Shown piece after piece: positions 44,982 through 53,305 of a DNA stretch of 64,000 nt. The translations under genes and the position numbers were made by a program. Numbering within the stretch: the stretch's first letter is position 1; each line of letters begins with the position of its first letter. The DNA is from Alitiscatomonas aceti (GTDB lineage: Bacteria > Bacillota > Clostridia > Lachnospirales > Lachnospiraceae). The notes beneath the pieces are model-generated. The model was not told the origin of the DNA, ran no database searches, and was given only the letters and a program-made list of their open reading frames with translations. The stretch spans positions 1 to 64,000 of the forward strand of contig NZ_JAOQJF010000012.1 of NCBI RefSeq assembly GCF_025567195.1, given 5' to 3'.

Positions 44982-45524
44982 ATGAAGAAATGGGTTTGCA
45001 CAGTTTGCGGTTATGTTCATGAAGGCGAGACAGCTCCGGAGAAATGTCCGGTATGTAATGCACCGGCTTCCAAGTTCCAGGAGCAGGCAGGCGCTATGAG
45101 CTGGGCAGCAGAGCACGTTGTAGGCGTAGCCCAGGGCTCCAGCGAAGATATCATGGCTGACTTAAGAGCAAACTACGAGGGCGAGTGCAAAGAGGTTGGT
45201 ATGTACCTGGCTATGGCAAGAGTTGCTCACAGAGAGGGCTATCCGGAGATCGGCCTTTACTGGGAGAAGGCAGCTTACGAAGAGGCTGAGCACGCAGCTA
45301 AGTTTGCAGAGCTTCTGGGTGAGGTTCTTACAGACAGCACCAAGAAGAACCTGGAGATGAGAGTTGAGGCTGAGAACGGCGCAACAGCTGGTAAGTTCGA
45401 CCTGGCTAAGAGAGCAAAAGCAGCTAACCTGGATGCGATCCATGACACAGTTCATGAGATGGCAAGAGACGAGGCTCGTCACGGCAAGGCTTTCCAGGGT
45501 CTCTTAGAGAGATATTTCGGCTAA
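44982..45524 (+). CDS. rbr: reverse rubrerythrin (rubredoxin domain N-terminal)
   Basis: The 180-residue protein starts with a rubredoxin iron site (Cys6, Cys9, Cys22, Cys25 in CTVCGY and CPVCNA). A four-helix diiron domain follows, with EYEGECKEVGMY-type ligands (NYEGECKEVGM), EEAEHAAKF and DEARHGKAF. It reduces H2O2 in the anaerobe cytoplasm. Domain order is reversed relative to classic rubrerythrin. AAAGGAG precedes the ATG at 44982. Regulated by its own Per-like promoter. Confidence 0.92.
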   Translation: MKKWVCTVCGYVHEGETAPEKCPVCNAPASKFQEQAGAMSWAAEHVVGVAQGSSEDIMADLRANYEGECKEVGMYLAMARVAHREGYPEIGLYWEKAAYEEAEHAAKFAELLGEVLTDSTKKNLEMRVEAENGATAGKFDLAKRAKAANLDAIHDTVHEMARDEARHGKAFQGLLERYFG

Positions 45525-45543
45525 TTATTACAGATAATTAAGG

Positions 45544-45585
45544 GGGTGTCGCAAAATCATCAAATTAGATGATTGAGCGATACCC
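45544..45585. repeat. imperfect 18-bp-arm palindrome, possible mobile-element end
   Basis: GGGTGTCGCAAAATCATC and the complement of GATGATTGAGCGATACCC match at 15 of 18 positions with a six-base loop. No T run follows, so it is not a simple terminator. The GGGTGTCGCAAAA start resembles ends of IS1182-type elements; no transposase is nearby. Confidence 0.35.
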
Positions 45586-45600
45586 TCGCTCTATACATAG

Positions 45601-45648
45601 AAAAATCCGGAAGAAATCCTTTTCATTTGGAACTTCTTCCGGATTTTT
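45601..45648 (+). terminator. bidirectional terminator after rubrerythrin
   Basis: AAAAATCCGGAAGAA (45601-45615) pairs perfectly with TTCTTCCGGATTTTT (45634-45648). A-start and T-end let it act on both strands, so it can end rbr and, from the other side, the decayed toxin gene. Confidence 0.75.
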
Positions 45649-45724
45649 GGCATACTTTAAATATTTCTTCCTGTATTTGTTCCACCCCTAGTTTTCAGAG
45701 CCAAAATAGAGCCAGTTGGAATCA

Positions 45725-46076
45725 CTATCTGCGCGCCTTCAGCTTCTTCAATATCGCTATAACATCTGGTTGCGTTGGAGTAAATTTAATGCCGGTTTCA
45801 ACATCCCCATAACTTTTCTCGCTTTTCGCTCAATCTCTCTGGCGGTATGCTCACTGGTCAGCATCAAATGATTTCCGGCAATCGTATATTCCCGTTCTAT
45901 GTATTCTTCTGTTATCGGGAACATATCCTGTATCAGAAATGCGCTTTCCCGGCTATCGTCCAGCTTAACGATATGGAGAATATCACAAGGTTTCCCACCT
46001 TATTTCCTTTAAGATACGGATCTGGCATATTTTCAAAAAATTTATCTTTGATAGTATAAAATCCTGTTTTCCTCAT
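45725..46076 (-). pseudogene. decayed ToxN/AbiQ-like type III toxin gene
   Basis: Three frames must be joined to read one protein. From ATG 46076 comes MRKTGFYTIKDKFFENMPD then PYLKGNKVGN. After a shift near 45985 comes KLDDSRESAFLIQDMFPI, then EEYIEREYTIAGNHL. After another near 45790 comes IKFTPTQPDVIAILKKLK, ending at TAG 45727-45725. The ends resemble ToxN/AbiQ-family RNases, but the joined length (about 117) is short, so the middle, including likely catalytic residues, seems deleted. Upstream are a terminator and a structured RNA, as in type III systems. Family identity is from memory of the conserved ends. Confidence 0.6.
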
Positions 46077-46081
46077 TATGG

Positions 46082-46111
46082 AAAAAGTCCCTCGCCTTGC
46101 GGCGAAGGACT
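46082..46111 (-). terminator. attenuating terminator between antitoxin RNA and toxin
   Basis: On the minus strand AGTCCTTCGCC GCAA GGCGAGGGACT forms an 11-bp stem (one wobble) with a GCAA tetraloop, followed by TTTTCC. It ends five bases before the toxin ATG. Type III systems use such a terminator to set the RNA-to-toxin ratio. Confidence 0.8.
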
Positions 46112-46169
46112 ATACTTTCAACCCGACCATTTATATACCACATATCGGTCAGTGGTAAACTTCCTTTGT
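46112..46169 (-). ncRNA. candidate type III antitoxin RNA (single repeat)
   Basis: Between promoter and terminator the minus strand reads ...TTTACCACTGACCGATATGTGGTATATAAATGGTCGG. TACCAC pairs with GTGGTA and TGACC with GGTCG in interleaved order, giving an H-type pseudoknot-like fold as in ToxI-type RNAs. Only one unit is seen; working antitoxins usually have tandem repeats. The fold was drawn by eye. Confidence 0.5.
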
Positions 46170-46175
46170 ACCTGC

Positions 46176-46204
46176 ATTCTAGCAAGTGCAAAAAGGAAAG
46201 TCAA
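46176..46204 (-). promoter_or_regulatory. promoter of the type III TA remnant
   Basis: TTGACT (46204-46199), 17-base spacer, TAGAAT (46181-46176) on the minus strand, each one base from consensus. Confidence 0.65.
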
Positions 46205-46307
46205 TAGGGCTCCCTATAAAACAATAACAGATTTAATTGAATAATTAACCATTCTAGTCTTACTTCCTAATCGCTCTCATTATGCAGCAATCCCTTTTTC
46301 CGTTCTT

Positions 46308-48143
46308 TTAAATTTCTTCCAACTGGAATTCCGCCTGCAGCGCCCTTAACATCTGCGCTTCCCGGCGGTGGCAGGTAAAAATGATCATCTGGCCGTCGTA
46401 GGCCGCTGAAAGCCACTTAAGCGCAGTCCGCAGCCGGTCGTCATCATAAAGCGTAAAGCTGTCGTCAAAGATCAGAGGGAAGGGCTCCCCATCCCCCTGA
46501 AGAAGCCTGGCAGCCGCCAGCCGCAGAGCCAGATACACCTGGTCCATGGCCCCGCTGCTGATGCTCTCCAGCGGCACCAGTCTGCTCTTTGTATTCAGAA
46601 ATACGTTTAAATTTTCATCAATGCTCATGCTGTCATAGATTCCTCCGGTGATCCCGGATACCAGCCTGGACGCCTCCTTATTCAGGTACAGGCCAAAGGA
46701 ATCCCGGATGGATGAGGACAGCTCCGTCATGGTCTCCTGGGCCATCTCGATGGCCAGGATCTCTTCCCGGACCCGGTCATTTTCCGCCAGCACCCGCTTT
46801 AAGGCCGCGGCCCTGGTCCGGCAGGCATTCAGATGTTCCAGCTTCTTTTCCAGCTCCCACTGGGTCCTCTGCTGCTTTTCGATCATCTCGCTGCAGTTAT
46901 TCTGTTTTTCCTGGAGAGAGCTGATATCTTCTGTATATTTATCCAGCGCATGCTCAGACTGGTCCAGCATATCACAAAGCTTTGAAAACTCTGCCATACG
47001 GCCATAAAACGCATCCATGGCCTCCGAGGATACGGTTCCGTCTCCCAGATGCCGGGCCAGAAGCTCCGAAAGCTGCGCCCGGGCCTCTTCCATTTTTCTG
47101 TCAAAGCGCTTTCCCCGGGCCGTCAGCACCATCGCCAGGACCAGGCCCATTATGGCCCCTCCTCCCCCGGCAATGACAAACAGCAGGAAACGGGAAAGAT
47201 CTGTGATCCCCAGATATCCGGTCAGAAGGGCGCCGCAGACCGCCAGAAGTATACCCGCTCCCGCCAAAAGCTTCCGGGACCGTTTTTTACACTCGCGCTC
47301 CGCAGTGCAGAAGCTGTCATACAGGGATCTGGCCTTTTCCTCACAGGCCGCCACCGATGACCGGTCTGTAAACTGGCCGTCCGCCAGCACCTGGCGGCTT
47401 TTTTTCACCTTTTCAGCCAGGGCCGCCCTCTCTGCCTGGGTATTTTCAATGATCCCCTTTACCTGGGAACGTGTTCTCTGGTAGGCAGCCAGCTGGTTTT
47501 CATACTGGGGGGAGGAGATCTCCGCATCCACCGCCCGGATCTCCGCCAGCAGCGCCGTATACTCCCTGGATGCATCCGGGACCAGATTGGACTCCAGGCT
47601 CCGCTTCTGGTTTTTCAAAAACGCCGTTGCCTTCGTTATGTTCAGCGATATATTCCCAGTGGTGTTCATGTTGGCGATATAGTTCTTCAGCTCGCCCACC
47701 ATACCGTCCTCAGTAGCGCTTTTTAACTGGCTGATGCTGATGGTGTTATTATACGTCGTTTCATTGAGGCCTCCCAGGATCCGGTCCATCAGGGCACGGG
47801 TGGGCTCCTCCTCCCGTCCCTGGGTCTCGTTGATGATCCTCAGATACCGGTCGTCCTTGCGGAATCTCCGCTCAATGCGGTAGACCACGCCCCCCTGCTC
47901 CAGACGCAGCCAGCCCTCGTAGGTCCCACTGTTCTCCCATGGCTCGTACTTAGAATACAGATCATTTCTGGCAGCGCGCCCACGGCCCCGTTCCATTCCA
48001 AAGAGCATTCCCCGGATAAAGGTATGAAGCGTGGACTTTCCCGCCTCATTGCGGCCATAGATCACATTGATCCCGTCTGAAAATGAGATGGTCCGGTCAT
48101 GGATCTTTCCGAATCCGTTGATATGCAGTTCCAGCAGCTTCAT
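46308..48143 (-). CDS. yhaN: YhaN-like SbcC-type ATPase
   Basis: The 611-residue protein has Walker A YGRNEAGKSTLHTF (about 30-43), Q-loop region, a coiled-coil interrupted by two membrane-like helices (about 295-345: LLAGAGILLAVCGALLTGYLG and the next), a second coiled-coil, the ABC signature ESISSGAMDQVYLALRLA and Walker B LIFDDSF. This layout matches YhaN, shorter than SbcC and without a zinc hook. With the nuclease encoded five bases upstream it should act in DNA end processing, probably at the membrane. At 611 residues it is short for YhaN (about 960 in Bacillus). Confidence 0.78.
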   Translation of the reverse strand: MKLLELHINGFGKIHDRTISFSDGINVIYGRNEAGKSTLHTFIRGMLFGMERGRGRAARNDLYSKYEPWENSGTYEGWLRLEQGGVVYRIERRFRKDDRYLRIINETQGREEEPTRALMDRILGGLNETTYNNTISISQLKSATEDGMVGELKNYIANMNTTGNISLNITKATAFLKNQKRSLESNLVPDASREYTALLAEIRAVDAEISSPQYENQLAAYQRTRSQVKGIIENTQAERAALAEKVKKSRQVLADGQFTDRSSVAACEEKARSLYDSFCTAERECKKRSRKLLAGAGILLAVCGALLTGYLGITDLSRFLLFVIAGGGGAIMGLVLAMVLTARGKRFDRKMEEARAQLSELLARHLGDGTVSSEAMDAFYGRMAEFSKLCDMLDQSEHALDKYTEDISSLQEKQNNCSEMIEKQQRTQWELEKKLEHLNACRTRAAALKRVLAENDRVREEILAIEMAQETMTELSSSIRDSFGLYLNKEASRLVSGITGGIYDSMSIDENLNVFLNTKSRLVPLESISSGAMDQVYLALRLAAARLLQGDGEPFPLIFDDSFTLYDDDRLRTALKWLSAAYDGQMIIFTCHRREAQMLRALQAEFQLEEI

Positions 48144-48148
48144 GTTCC

Positions 48149-49219
48149 CTAACTCCTTTCATCCTTTGTCATCAAAAGCGCATGGATCCCATAATACAGG
48201 GCCTTTTTCTCCACCGGGCTCATATTTTCCTTCATTAACGCCTGGATATAAAATCCGATCATATCACTGGGATGGTCGGCAAACAGCGCGTGAAAATCGT
48301 ACTGGGGCTCCGTTTCATCCAGGATCTCGCTGATATTCCACTGCCCTGCCAGAAGCTCCGGATCAAATTCCGTGTCCGGGTCCCGCATGCCCCGGATCCG
48401 GAAGCGGTAAATATTGGATGCGCCGCGCTTTTTGATCTCGTCCGCAATGAGCTGGGAAAGCTCGGCGTTGGTGGTGGCCGGGGTCACACTGACTACCAAT
48501 GGGATATACTGGGCCTGGGCGGCTGCCTTGAATTTCAGAGAGGTCACATGGCCGGTGGCGTCGTCGATCTCTCCTGTCAGATAGCCGTGAGGGCCGGTCT
48601 CCGTAAGGTCCAGAGGCTCCGGGGAACCTGGATACGCCATCCGGTTTTCCAGAAGCACCGCAGGCTTATGGATATGGCCCAGGGCGATATAAGAAAACGG
48701 CAGCGCCGCCAAAGCGTTTTTATCAAAGGGCAGGTGCTTCGCATCCCCTCCATGGAGCATCAGGATCCTGGTCCGTCGGGAAGCAGATACAGAAAATCCC
48801 GCAGTCCTGTCTTCTGTGATCTCCGTCGTATGGTAGCTGAAGCCGTAAACCTCCGTGTTCAGATCCTCAAAATATACGGAGGTCATGGTCTCGTCCATCA
48901 GAAACGTCACATTGGGGCACCAGGAAAAGCTCAGAAGGGCAGAGCTTTTGCGGATCCGGTCATGATTTCCGGCGATGATCACCACCCGGGTCCCCGGGAT
49001 CGTGGAAAACAGGTAATTGACCTCCTTCAGATCCCTGGCCAGCGGCTGGCGGTGGAACAGATCTCCCGAGATCAGAAGAAGATCCGCACGGCTGTCCCTG
49101 GCATCCTCAATGATGGCCTGGAAGGTGAGGCGGATGGCCTGCTCCCTCTTTTTCCCCCAGGGCCGGTCGCTGTCAGGCACCATCCCCCAGTGGATGTCTG
49201 CAGTGTGAATAAATTTCAT
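48149..49219 (-). CDS. yhaO: YhaO/SbcD-like DNA repair exonuclease
   Basis: The 356-residue calcineurin-like phosphoesterase starts MKFIHTADIHWG. It has the metal motifs TADIHWG, LLISGDLFHR, IAGNHDRIR, LMLHGGD and ALGHIHKPA, in the Mre11/SbcD order. The start at 49219 has GGGGG upstream; five further codons in frame are not needed. It forms the nuclease half of the pair with the yhaN-like gene. Confidence 0.82.
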   Translation of the reverse strand: MKFIHTADIHWGMVPDSDRPWGKKREQAIRLTFQAIIEDARDSRADLLLISGDLFHRQPLARDLKEVNYLFSTIPGTRVVIIAGNHDRIRKSSALLSFSWCPNVTFLMDETMTSVYFEDLNTEVYGFSYHTTEITEDRTAGFSVSASRRTRILMLHGGDAKHLPFDKNALAALPFSYIALGHIHKPAVLLENRMAYPGSPEPLDLTETGPHGYLTGEIDDATGHVTSLKFKAAAQAQYIPLVVSVTPATTNAELSQLIADEIKKRGASNIYRFRIRGMRDPDTEFDPELLAGQWNISEILDETEPQYDFHALFADHPSDMIGFYIQALMKENMSPVEKKALYYGIHALLMTKDERS

Positions 49220-49253
49220 GGCTGAATCCCCCAATTACCGAATAGAGACGAAA

Positions 49254-49280
49254 GGAGCGCAGCAGTCATCTGCGCGCTCC
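49254..49280 (-). terminator. hairpin after asnS
   Basis: GGAGCGCGCAG and CTGCTGCGCTCC pair with one bulge on the minus strand, followed by the weak T run CTTTCGTC, 17 bases after the asnS stop. Confidence 0.5.
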
Positions 49281-49296
49281 CAGTCACTCGTATTTT

Positions 49297-50688
49297 TTAC
49301 AGATCACAGTTATTTACAGTACGCGGGAACGGAACCACATCGCGGATATTGCCCATTCCTGTCAGATACATCACGCAGCGCTCGAAGCCAAGGCCAAAGC
49401 CGGAATGGCGTACAGAACCGTATTTACGCAGATCCAGATAGAAGCCATAATCCTCTTCCCTTAAGCCCAGCTCCTTCATTCTTCCCAGAAGCTTGTCGTA
49501 GCTGTCCTCTCTCTGACTTCCTCCGATGATCTCTCCGATTCCCGGAACCAGGCAGTCCATGGCTGCAACCGTCTTTCCGTCCTCGTTTAGCTTCATATAG
49601 AACGCCTTGATCTCCTTTGGATAGTCCGTAACGAACACCGGCTTCTTAAAGATCTCCTCTGTCAGATAGCGCTCATGCTCTGTCTGGAGATCGCAGCCCC
49701 AGAATACTTTATAATCGAATTTGTCGTTATGCTCCTCCAGAAGCTTGATGGCCTCCGTATAGGTCACATGGCCAAATTCAGAATTTAATACATGGTTTAA
49801 CCGGTCTAAGAGTCCCTTATCCACAAACTGGTTGAAGAAATTCATCTCCGCCGGGGCATTCTCCAGAACGTACCGGATCACATACTTTAACATTCCTTCA
49901 GCCACGGCCATATTGTCGTTGAGATCTGCAAAGGCCATCTCCGGCTCGATCATCCAGAACTCAGCCGCATGACGGGTGGTGTTGGAGTTCTCAGCGCGGA
50001 AGGTGGGTCCAAAGGTATAAACGTTGCGGAAGGCCATGGCATAGGTCTCTGCATTTAACTGGCCGCTTACGGTCAGGTTGGTGGGCTTTCCAAAGAAATC
50101 CTGGGAGAAGTCCACGGTTCCGTCATCCTTCTTCGGCACGTTGGCCAGATCCATGGTCGTCACCTGGAACATCTCTCCGGCGCCCTCGCAGTCACTTCCG
50201 GTGATCAGCGGCGTATGGACATAAACAAAGCCCTGCTCCTGGAAATATTTATGGATCGCATAGGCGATCAGGGAACGGACACGGAACACCGCCTGGAACG
50301 TATTGGTCCTGGGGCGCAGATGGGAAATGGTCCGTAAATACTCAAAGCTGTGACGTTTTTTCTGCAGTGGATAGTCGGCATTGGAAACGCCCTCCACCAG
50401 CACCTGATCCGCCTGGATCTCAAAGGGCTGCTTTGCCTCCGGCGTCGCCACCAGGGTTCCCTTTACGATAATAGCCGCGCCTACGTTTAATTTGGAAACC
50501 TCCGCAAAGTTTTCCATTGTATCGTGGTAAACGATCTGAATGGTATCAAAGCACGTTCCATCATTTAATACGATGAAGCCGAATGCTTTCGAGTCACGGA
50601 TGCTGCGGATCCAGCCGCCCACCTGGACCTCTTTGTCCAGATATTTTTCACGGTCGCTAAAAAGCTCCTTAACAGTAGTCAGTTCCAT
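49297..50688 (-). CDS. asnS: asparaginyl-tRNA synthetase
   Basis: The 463-residue class II enzyme charges tRNA-Asn. An OB-fold anticodon domain (about 1-110, VQVGGWIRSIRDSK) precedes the catalytic core with motif 2 TFGPTFRAENSNTTRHAAEFWMIEPE (split here as FRAENSNTTRHAAEFW) and motif 3 GFGLGFERCVMYLTGMGNIRD. The asparagine-specific class is clear from HAAEFWMIEPE. It has its own promoter and no T-box leader. Confidence 0.95.
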   Translation of the reverse strand: MELTTVKELFSDREKYLDKEVQVGGWIRSIRDSKAFGFIVLNDGTCFDTIQIVYHDTMENFAEVSKLNVGAAIIVKGTLVATPEAKQPFEIQADQVLVEGVSNADYPLQKKRHSFEYLRTISHLRPRTNTFQAVFRVRSLIAYAIHKYFQEQGFVYVHTPLITGSDCEGAGEMFQVTTMDLANVPKKDDGTVDFSQDFFGKPTNLTVSGQLNAETYAMAFRNVYTFGPTFRAENSNTTRHAAEFWMIEPEMAFADLNDNMAVAEGMLKYVIRYVLENAPAEMNFFNQFVDKGLLDRLNHVLNSEFGHVTYTEAIKLLEEHNDKFDYKVFWGCDLQTEHERYLTEEIFKKPVFVTDYPKEIKAFYMKLNEDGKTVAAMDCLVPGIGEIIGGSQREDSYDKLLGRMKELGLREEDYGFYLDLRKYGSVRHSGFGLGFERCVMYLTGMGNIRDVVPFPRTVNNCDL

Positions 50689-50737
50689 TTTTCTTTCTCC
50701 TCAATTCTGTTTCTATAAATAAAAACCAGTTTATGAC

Positions 50738-50766
50738 AGTATATCGTATTTTCAGCGGAGATTCAA
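50738..50766 (-). promoter_or_regulatory. sigma-A promoter of asnS
   Basis: TTGAAT (50766-50761), 17-base spacer, TATACT (50743-50738) on the minus strand, 49 bases upstream of the start codon. Confidence 0.7.
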
Positions 50767-50799
50767 GGGGAAGGTGGGAGAATCCTCCGGGAATCATCC

Positions 50800-50828
50800 T
50801 TGTATTTTCACAGCCGTTTTAGTAGAAT
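50800..50828 (+). promoter_or_regulatory. promoter of the small gene at 50891
   Basis: TTGTAT (50800-50805), 17-base spacer, TAGAAT (50823-50828) on the plus strand; divergent from asnS. Confidence 0.5.
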
Positions 50829-50890
50829 AGGAAGGAAACCGAAAGACAGCATATGAAATCACATGCTCAAAAGCAAAGGAGCTGGTATCC

Positions 50891-51142
50891 ATGGAGTTAT
50901 ATAACAAGCCAGTACAGGCAGCAGACAGCGGATCCTCTGAGGCGTATTCTGACCAGGGGATGGGGGAGTGTTCTGGCTGGCCCTCCAGCCAGGGGCTGGA
51001 TGAGCTCAGCCAGCAGCTGGCACATATCAACTGCCGGTTCGAGGACCAGAGCGATGACCTCAGCGGAATCACGGATGATATTTTAAAATTGCAGCAGGTA
51101 TTAAACGCTGTGTGTGAATCCCATGAGAAAAGCAGAGTTTAA
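50891..51142 (+). CDS. small hypothetical protein (83 aa)
   Basis: The product MELYNKPVQAADSGSSEAYS... is acidic, with a Ser/Gly-rich start and a helical C-terminal part (LDELSQQLAHINCRFEDQ and SGITDDILKLQQVLNAVCES) that could form a short coiled coil. No signal peptide or membrane span. AAAGGAG stands nine bases before the ATG and a promoter is present, so it is probably a real gene. No family recognised. Confidence 0.5.
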   Translation: MELYNKPVQAADSGSSEAYSDQGMGECSGWPSSQGLDELSQQLAHINCRFEDQSDDLSGITDDILKLQQVLNAVCESHEKSRV

Positions 51143-51290
51143 ATACAAGGCGCGTACAGTGTCGTTGTTGTTTTCAAAATAGTATATATATTATATACAG
51201 CAAAATCGATTAAACAGCAGTCTGCCTCTCACGCCATTTTTTGGACTTATTTCTTAATTTTTTATTAATTTCTGTATTCTCCTATAATTC

Positions 51291-51385
51291 CGATAATTTC
51301 TCTTATAAGAAGTATAATGTTCCTCGTAATGCAATTAGGAATTTCAAAAAAGTTTCAAAAAGAAAAAAAGGAGAGTGCATTAATT
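51291..51385 (+). promoter_or_regulatory. conserved promoter/leader of wall-repeat protein copy 1
   Basis: TTCTCTTATAAGAAG with the 8-bp palindrome CTTATAAG (51302-51309) is followed by TATAAT (51313-51318). A leader of about 60 bases leads to AAGGAGAG and the ATG at 51386. No -35 matches consensus. The same block stands before the copies at 55164 and 59497 (TATAAT at 55091-55096 plus, 59570-59565 minus), so it is shared regulation. Confidence 0.65.
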
Positions 51386-53074
51386 ATGAGAAAGCAGACT
51401 AAAATTGCTGCCGTAGTATCCGCAGCAGCTCTGTTAGCATTAGGCGCTTCCATCACATCCTTCGCAGCTGCAAAGGGCACCTGGATGATGGTAGATGGCG
51501 AGTGGTACTGCTACGACAAGAATGGCGATGTATATGAGAATACCTTCTGCTCCAGCAATGGTAAGGAGTACTATGTAGGCGACGACGGAATGCTCGTTCG
51601 TTCCAGCTGGGTAGAGTATGACGGAGATTACTACTTCGTAAACTCCAGCGGTGCAAAGATCGTAAACGACTGGAGATTAACAACACCGTACGAGGACGAG
51701 GATGCAGATGAGGAATGGTTCTACTTCCAGTCCACAGGTAAGAGAGCAGACAACAAGAAGATCCTTTACAAGGGAAGCACCTTCTTCTTCGATGCTGACG
51801 GTAAGATGCTGACTGGCTGGGTAACAGCTGACGGCGATGATGTTGTAAACGAAGAGAACGATATTAAGGTTGGAACCACTTACTTCTGTGACGAGACAGG
51901 TGCCCGTGTAGAAAGCGGCTGGGTATACACCACAGAGCCGGCTACTGCTGACGATGATGCAGATGCAGATGAGTACTGGTACTACTTAAAGTCCAGCGGT
52001 AAGGTTGCAACTGGCAAGCAGTCCAACGTTAAGGGCCAGGGATTTGTATTTGGAAACAAAGACGACAACCGTGGACAGATGCTGACTGGCTGGGTTGGCG
52101 GAAAATATGATGCAACCGATAAGTCTTATACTTATGAAGAAATTGGTGGTGAGGATAGCCAGGTTCAGTTATCCGATTACAGAGATAACGATGTAGTTTA
52201 CTACTGCATGTATGATGAGGATAAGGCTGATGGCCATATCCAGAAAAATAAGTGGAGAGAGATCTGGAGACCGGAAGACGCATATGATGAAGACGAGGAT
52301 GATGATAAGTACTGGTACTGGATTGAAAAAGACGGTGAAGTATACATTCCGGATTCAACTGATTTAAAGGCAGCAGGCTTTGCTTATGAGCTTGGCGATG
52401 GCGCTCTTGAAAAAGACGGTGAGGATGAATTCTACTTCGCTAAAAAGAAGATTAACTCCAAAGATTACTTCTTTAACAATGACGGAGAAATGATTTCTGA
52501 TTTCGTTAATGTTACCTATACAGAAGATGAGTCTGTAATTGGCACAGGTATGTATTACTTTGGCGGCTCTAATGATGGTTCCATGAAAACTGGTTCTCAG
52601 ACTGTAAAGGATGACAATGACGATTCCTTCAAATTCTACTTTGGAACAAAGGATAACAGCAAAACTGGCGAAGTTAAGGGTAAAGGTGTTACAGGTAATA
52701 AGAATAACAAACTTTACTACATGGGTCATCTTGTAGCGGCAGAGGATTACAAGTATCAGCCGGTAGTTATGGATGTTGACAGAGATGGTAACGATGATGC
52801 TATGTTCATTGTAAACCAGAACGGTTCTATCCAGCATTCTGCTCTTGAGTATAAGGAAGACGGAGACATCTTAATTGATGCTAAGAAGGCTGGTGCTACA
52901 TTTACTACTAAGAATTCCAAAGATAATGTTTGGGATAAGTACGAAGTTGTAGATGCGGCTAAACTTGCTAACTATGTGTACGTTGAATTCTTAAATCCGG
53001 AAGTTGTAATGCCGGTTGGTGGTGATAAGATCACTGTAACCGTGCCCAATGCATCCAGAAGCAACGCTCAGTAA
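51386..53074 (+). CDS. secreted cell-wall-binding repeat protein, copy 1
   Basis: The 562-residue protein has a signal peptide (MRKQTKIAAVVSAAALLALG..., cleavage near 27-29) and then wall-binding-type repeats throughout: GxWYCYDKNGD, GWV, YYFxxxG and similar, interspersed with acidic inserts such as EDEDADEEW and DDDADADEYW. No catalytic domain is visible. It probably coats the wall, perhaps via phosphocholine. Residues up to about 165 and much of the C-terminal third are almost the same as in copies 2 and 3; the middle varies. The extension to 51317 in frame covers the promoter and is not coding. Confidence 0.75.
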   Translation: MRKQTKIAAVVSAAALLALGASITSFAAAKGTWMMVDGEWYCYDKNGDVYENTFCSSNGKEYYVGDDGMLVRSSWVEYDGDYYFVNSSGAKIVNDWRLTTPYEDEDADEEWFYFQSTGKRADNKKILYKGSTFFFDADGKMLTGWVTADGDDVVNEENDIKVGTTYFCDETGARVESGWVYTTEPATADDDADADEYWYYLKSSGKVATGKQSNVKGQGFVFGNKDDNRGQMLTGWVGGKYDATDKSYTYEEIGGEDSQVQLSDYRDNDVVYYCMYDEDKADGHIQKNKWREIWRPEDAYDEDEDDDKYWYWIEKDGEVYIPDSTDLKAAGFAYELGDGALEKDGEDEFYFAKKKINSKDYFFNNDGEMISDFVNVTYTEDESVIGTGMYYFGGSNDGSMKTGSQTVKDDNDDSFKFYFGTKDNSKTGEVKGKGVTGNKNNKLYYMGHLVAAEDYKYQPVVMDVDRDGNDDAMFIVNQNGSIQHSALEYKEDGDILIDAKKAGATFTTKNSKDNVWDKYEVVDAAKLANYVYVEFLNPEVVMPVGGDKITVTVPNASRSNAQ

Positions 53075-53115
53075 TTCGGATATCTAAAATCCAAAAGAAA
53101 TTCTAATTGCAACAC

Positions 53116-53146
53116 ACGGACGGGAATTATTTCCCGTCCGTTTTGC
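53116..53146 (+). terminator. terminator after wall-repeat copy 1
   Basis: ACGGACGGGAA TTAT TTCCCGTCCGT followed by TTTGC. The same hairpin follows copies 2 and 3. Confidence 0.88.
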
Positions 53147-53305
53147 TATGCTTCAAACTGGTTTCACGTCAAGAACGCAGAGGATCGAGTTTCACTGCCA
53201 AAGACTCTCACGGAACGTTCTTGTTTTTCTCCTCCCGATTGAGTATAATAGTATAAAGAAGGAAAGCCATGGTGCATAATCACTGGAATCCAACGGGAGG
53301 TGTTT

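Noticed and set aside
45573..45812. 79-codon plus-strand frame after rubrerythrin
   Set aside because: It covers the bidirectional terminator and the antisense of the decayed toxin; no ribosome site.
50689..50790. T-box leader before asnS
   Set aside because: The transcript start predicted from the promoter leaves only about 40 bases of leader, too short for a T-box.
51280..51312. sigma-28-type promoter suggested by CCGATAA before wall-repeat copies 1 and 2
   Set aside because: No TAAA at the right distance, and copy 3 has TTGATAA instead, so the match is not conserved.
51453..51686. minus-strand frame repeated at 55231-55461 and within 58873-59430 on the other strand
   Set aside because: Its apparent conservation comes from the conserved coding strand of the three wall-repeat paralogues.
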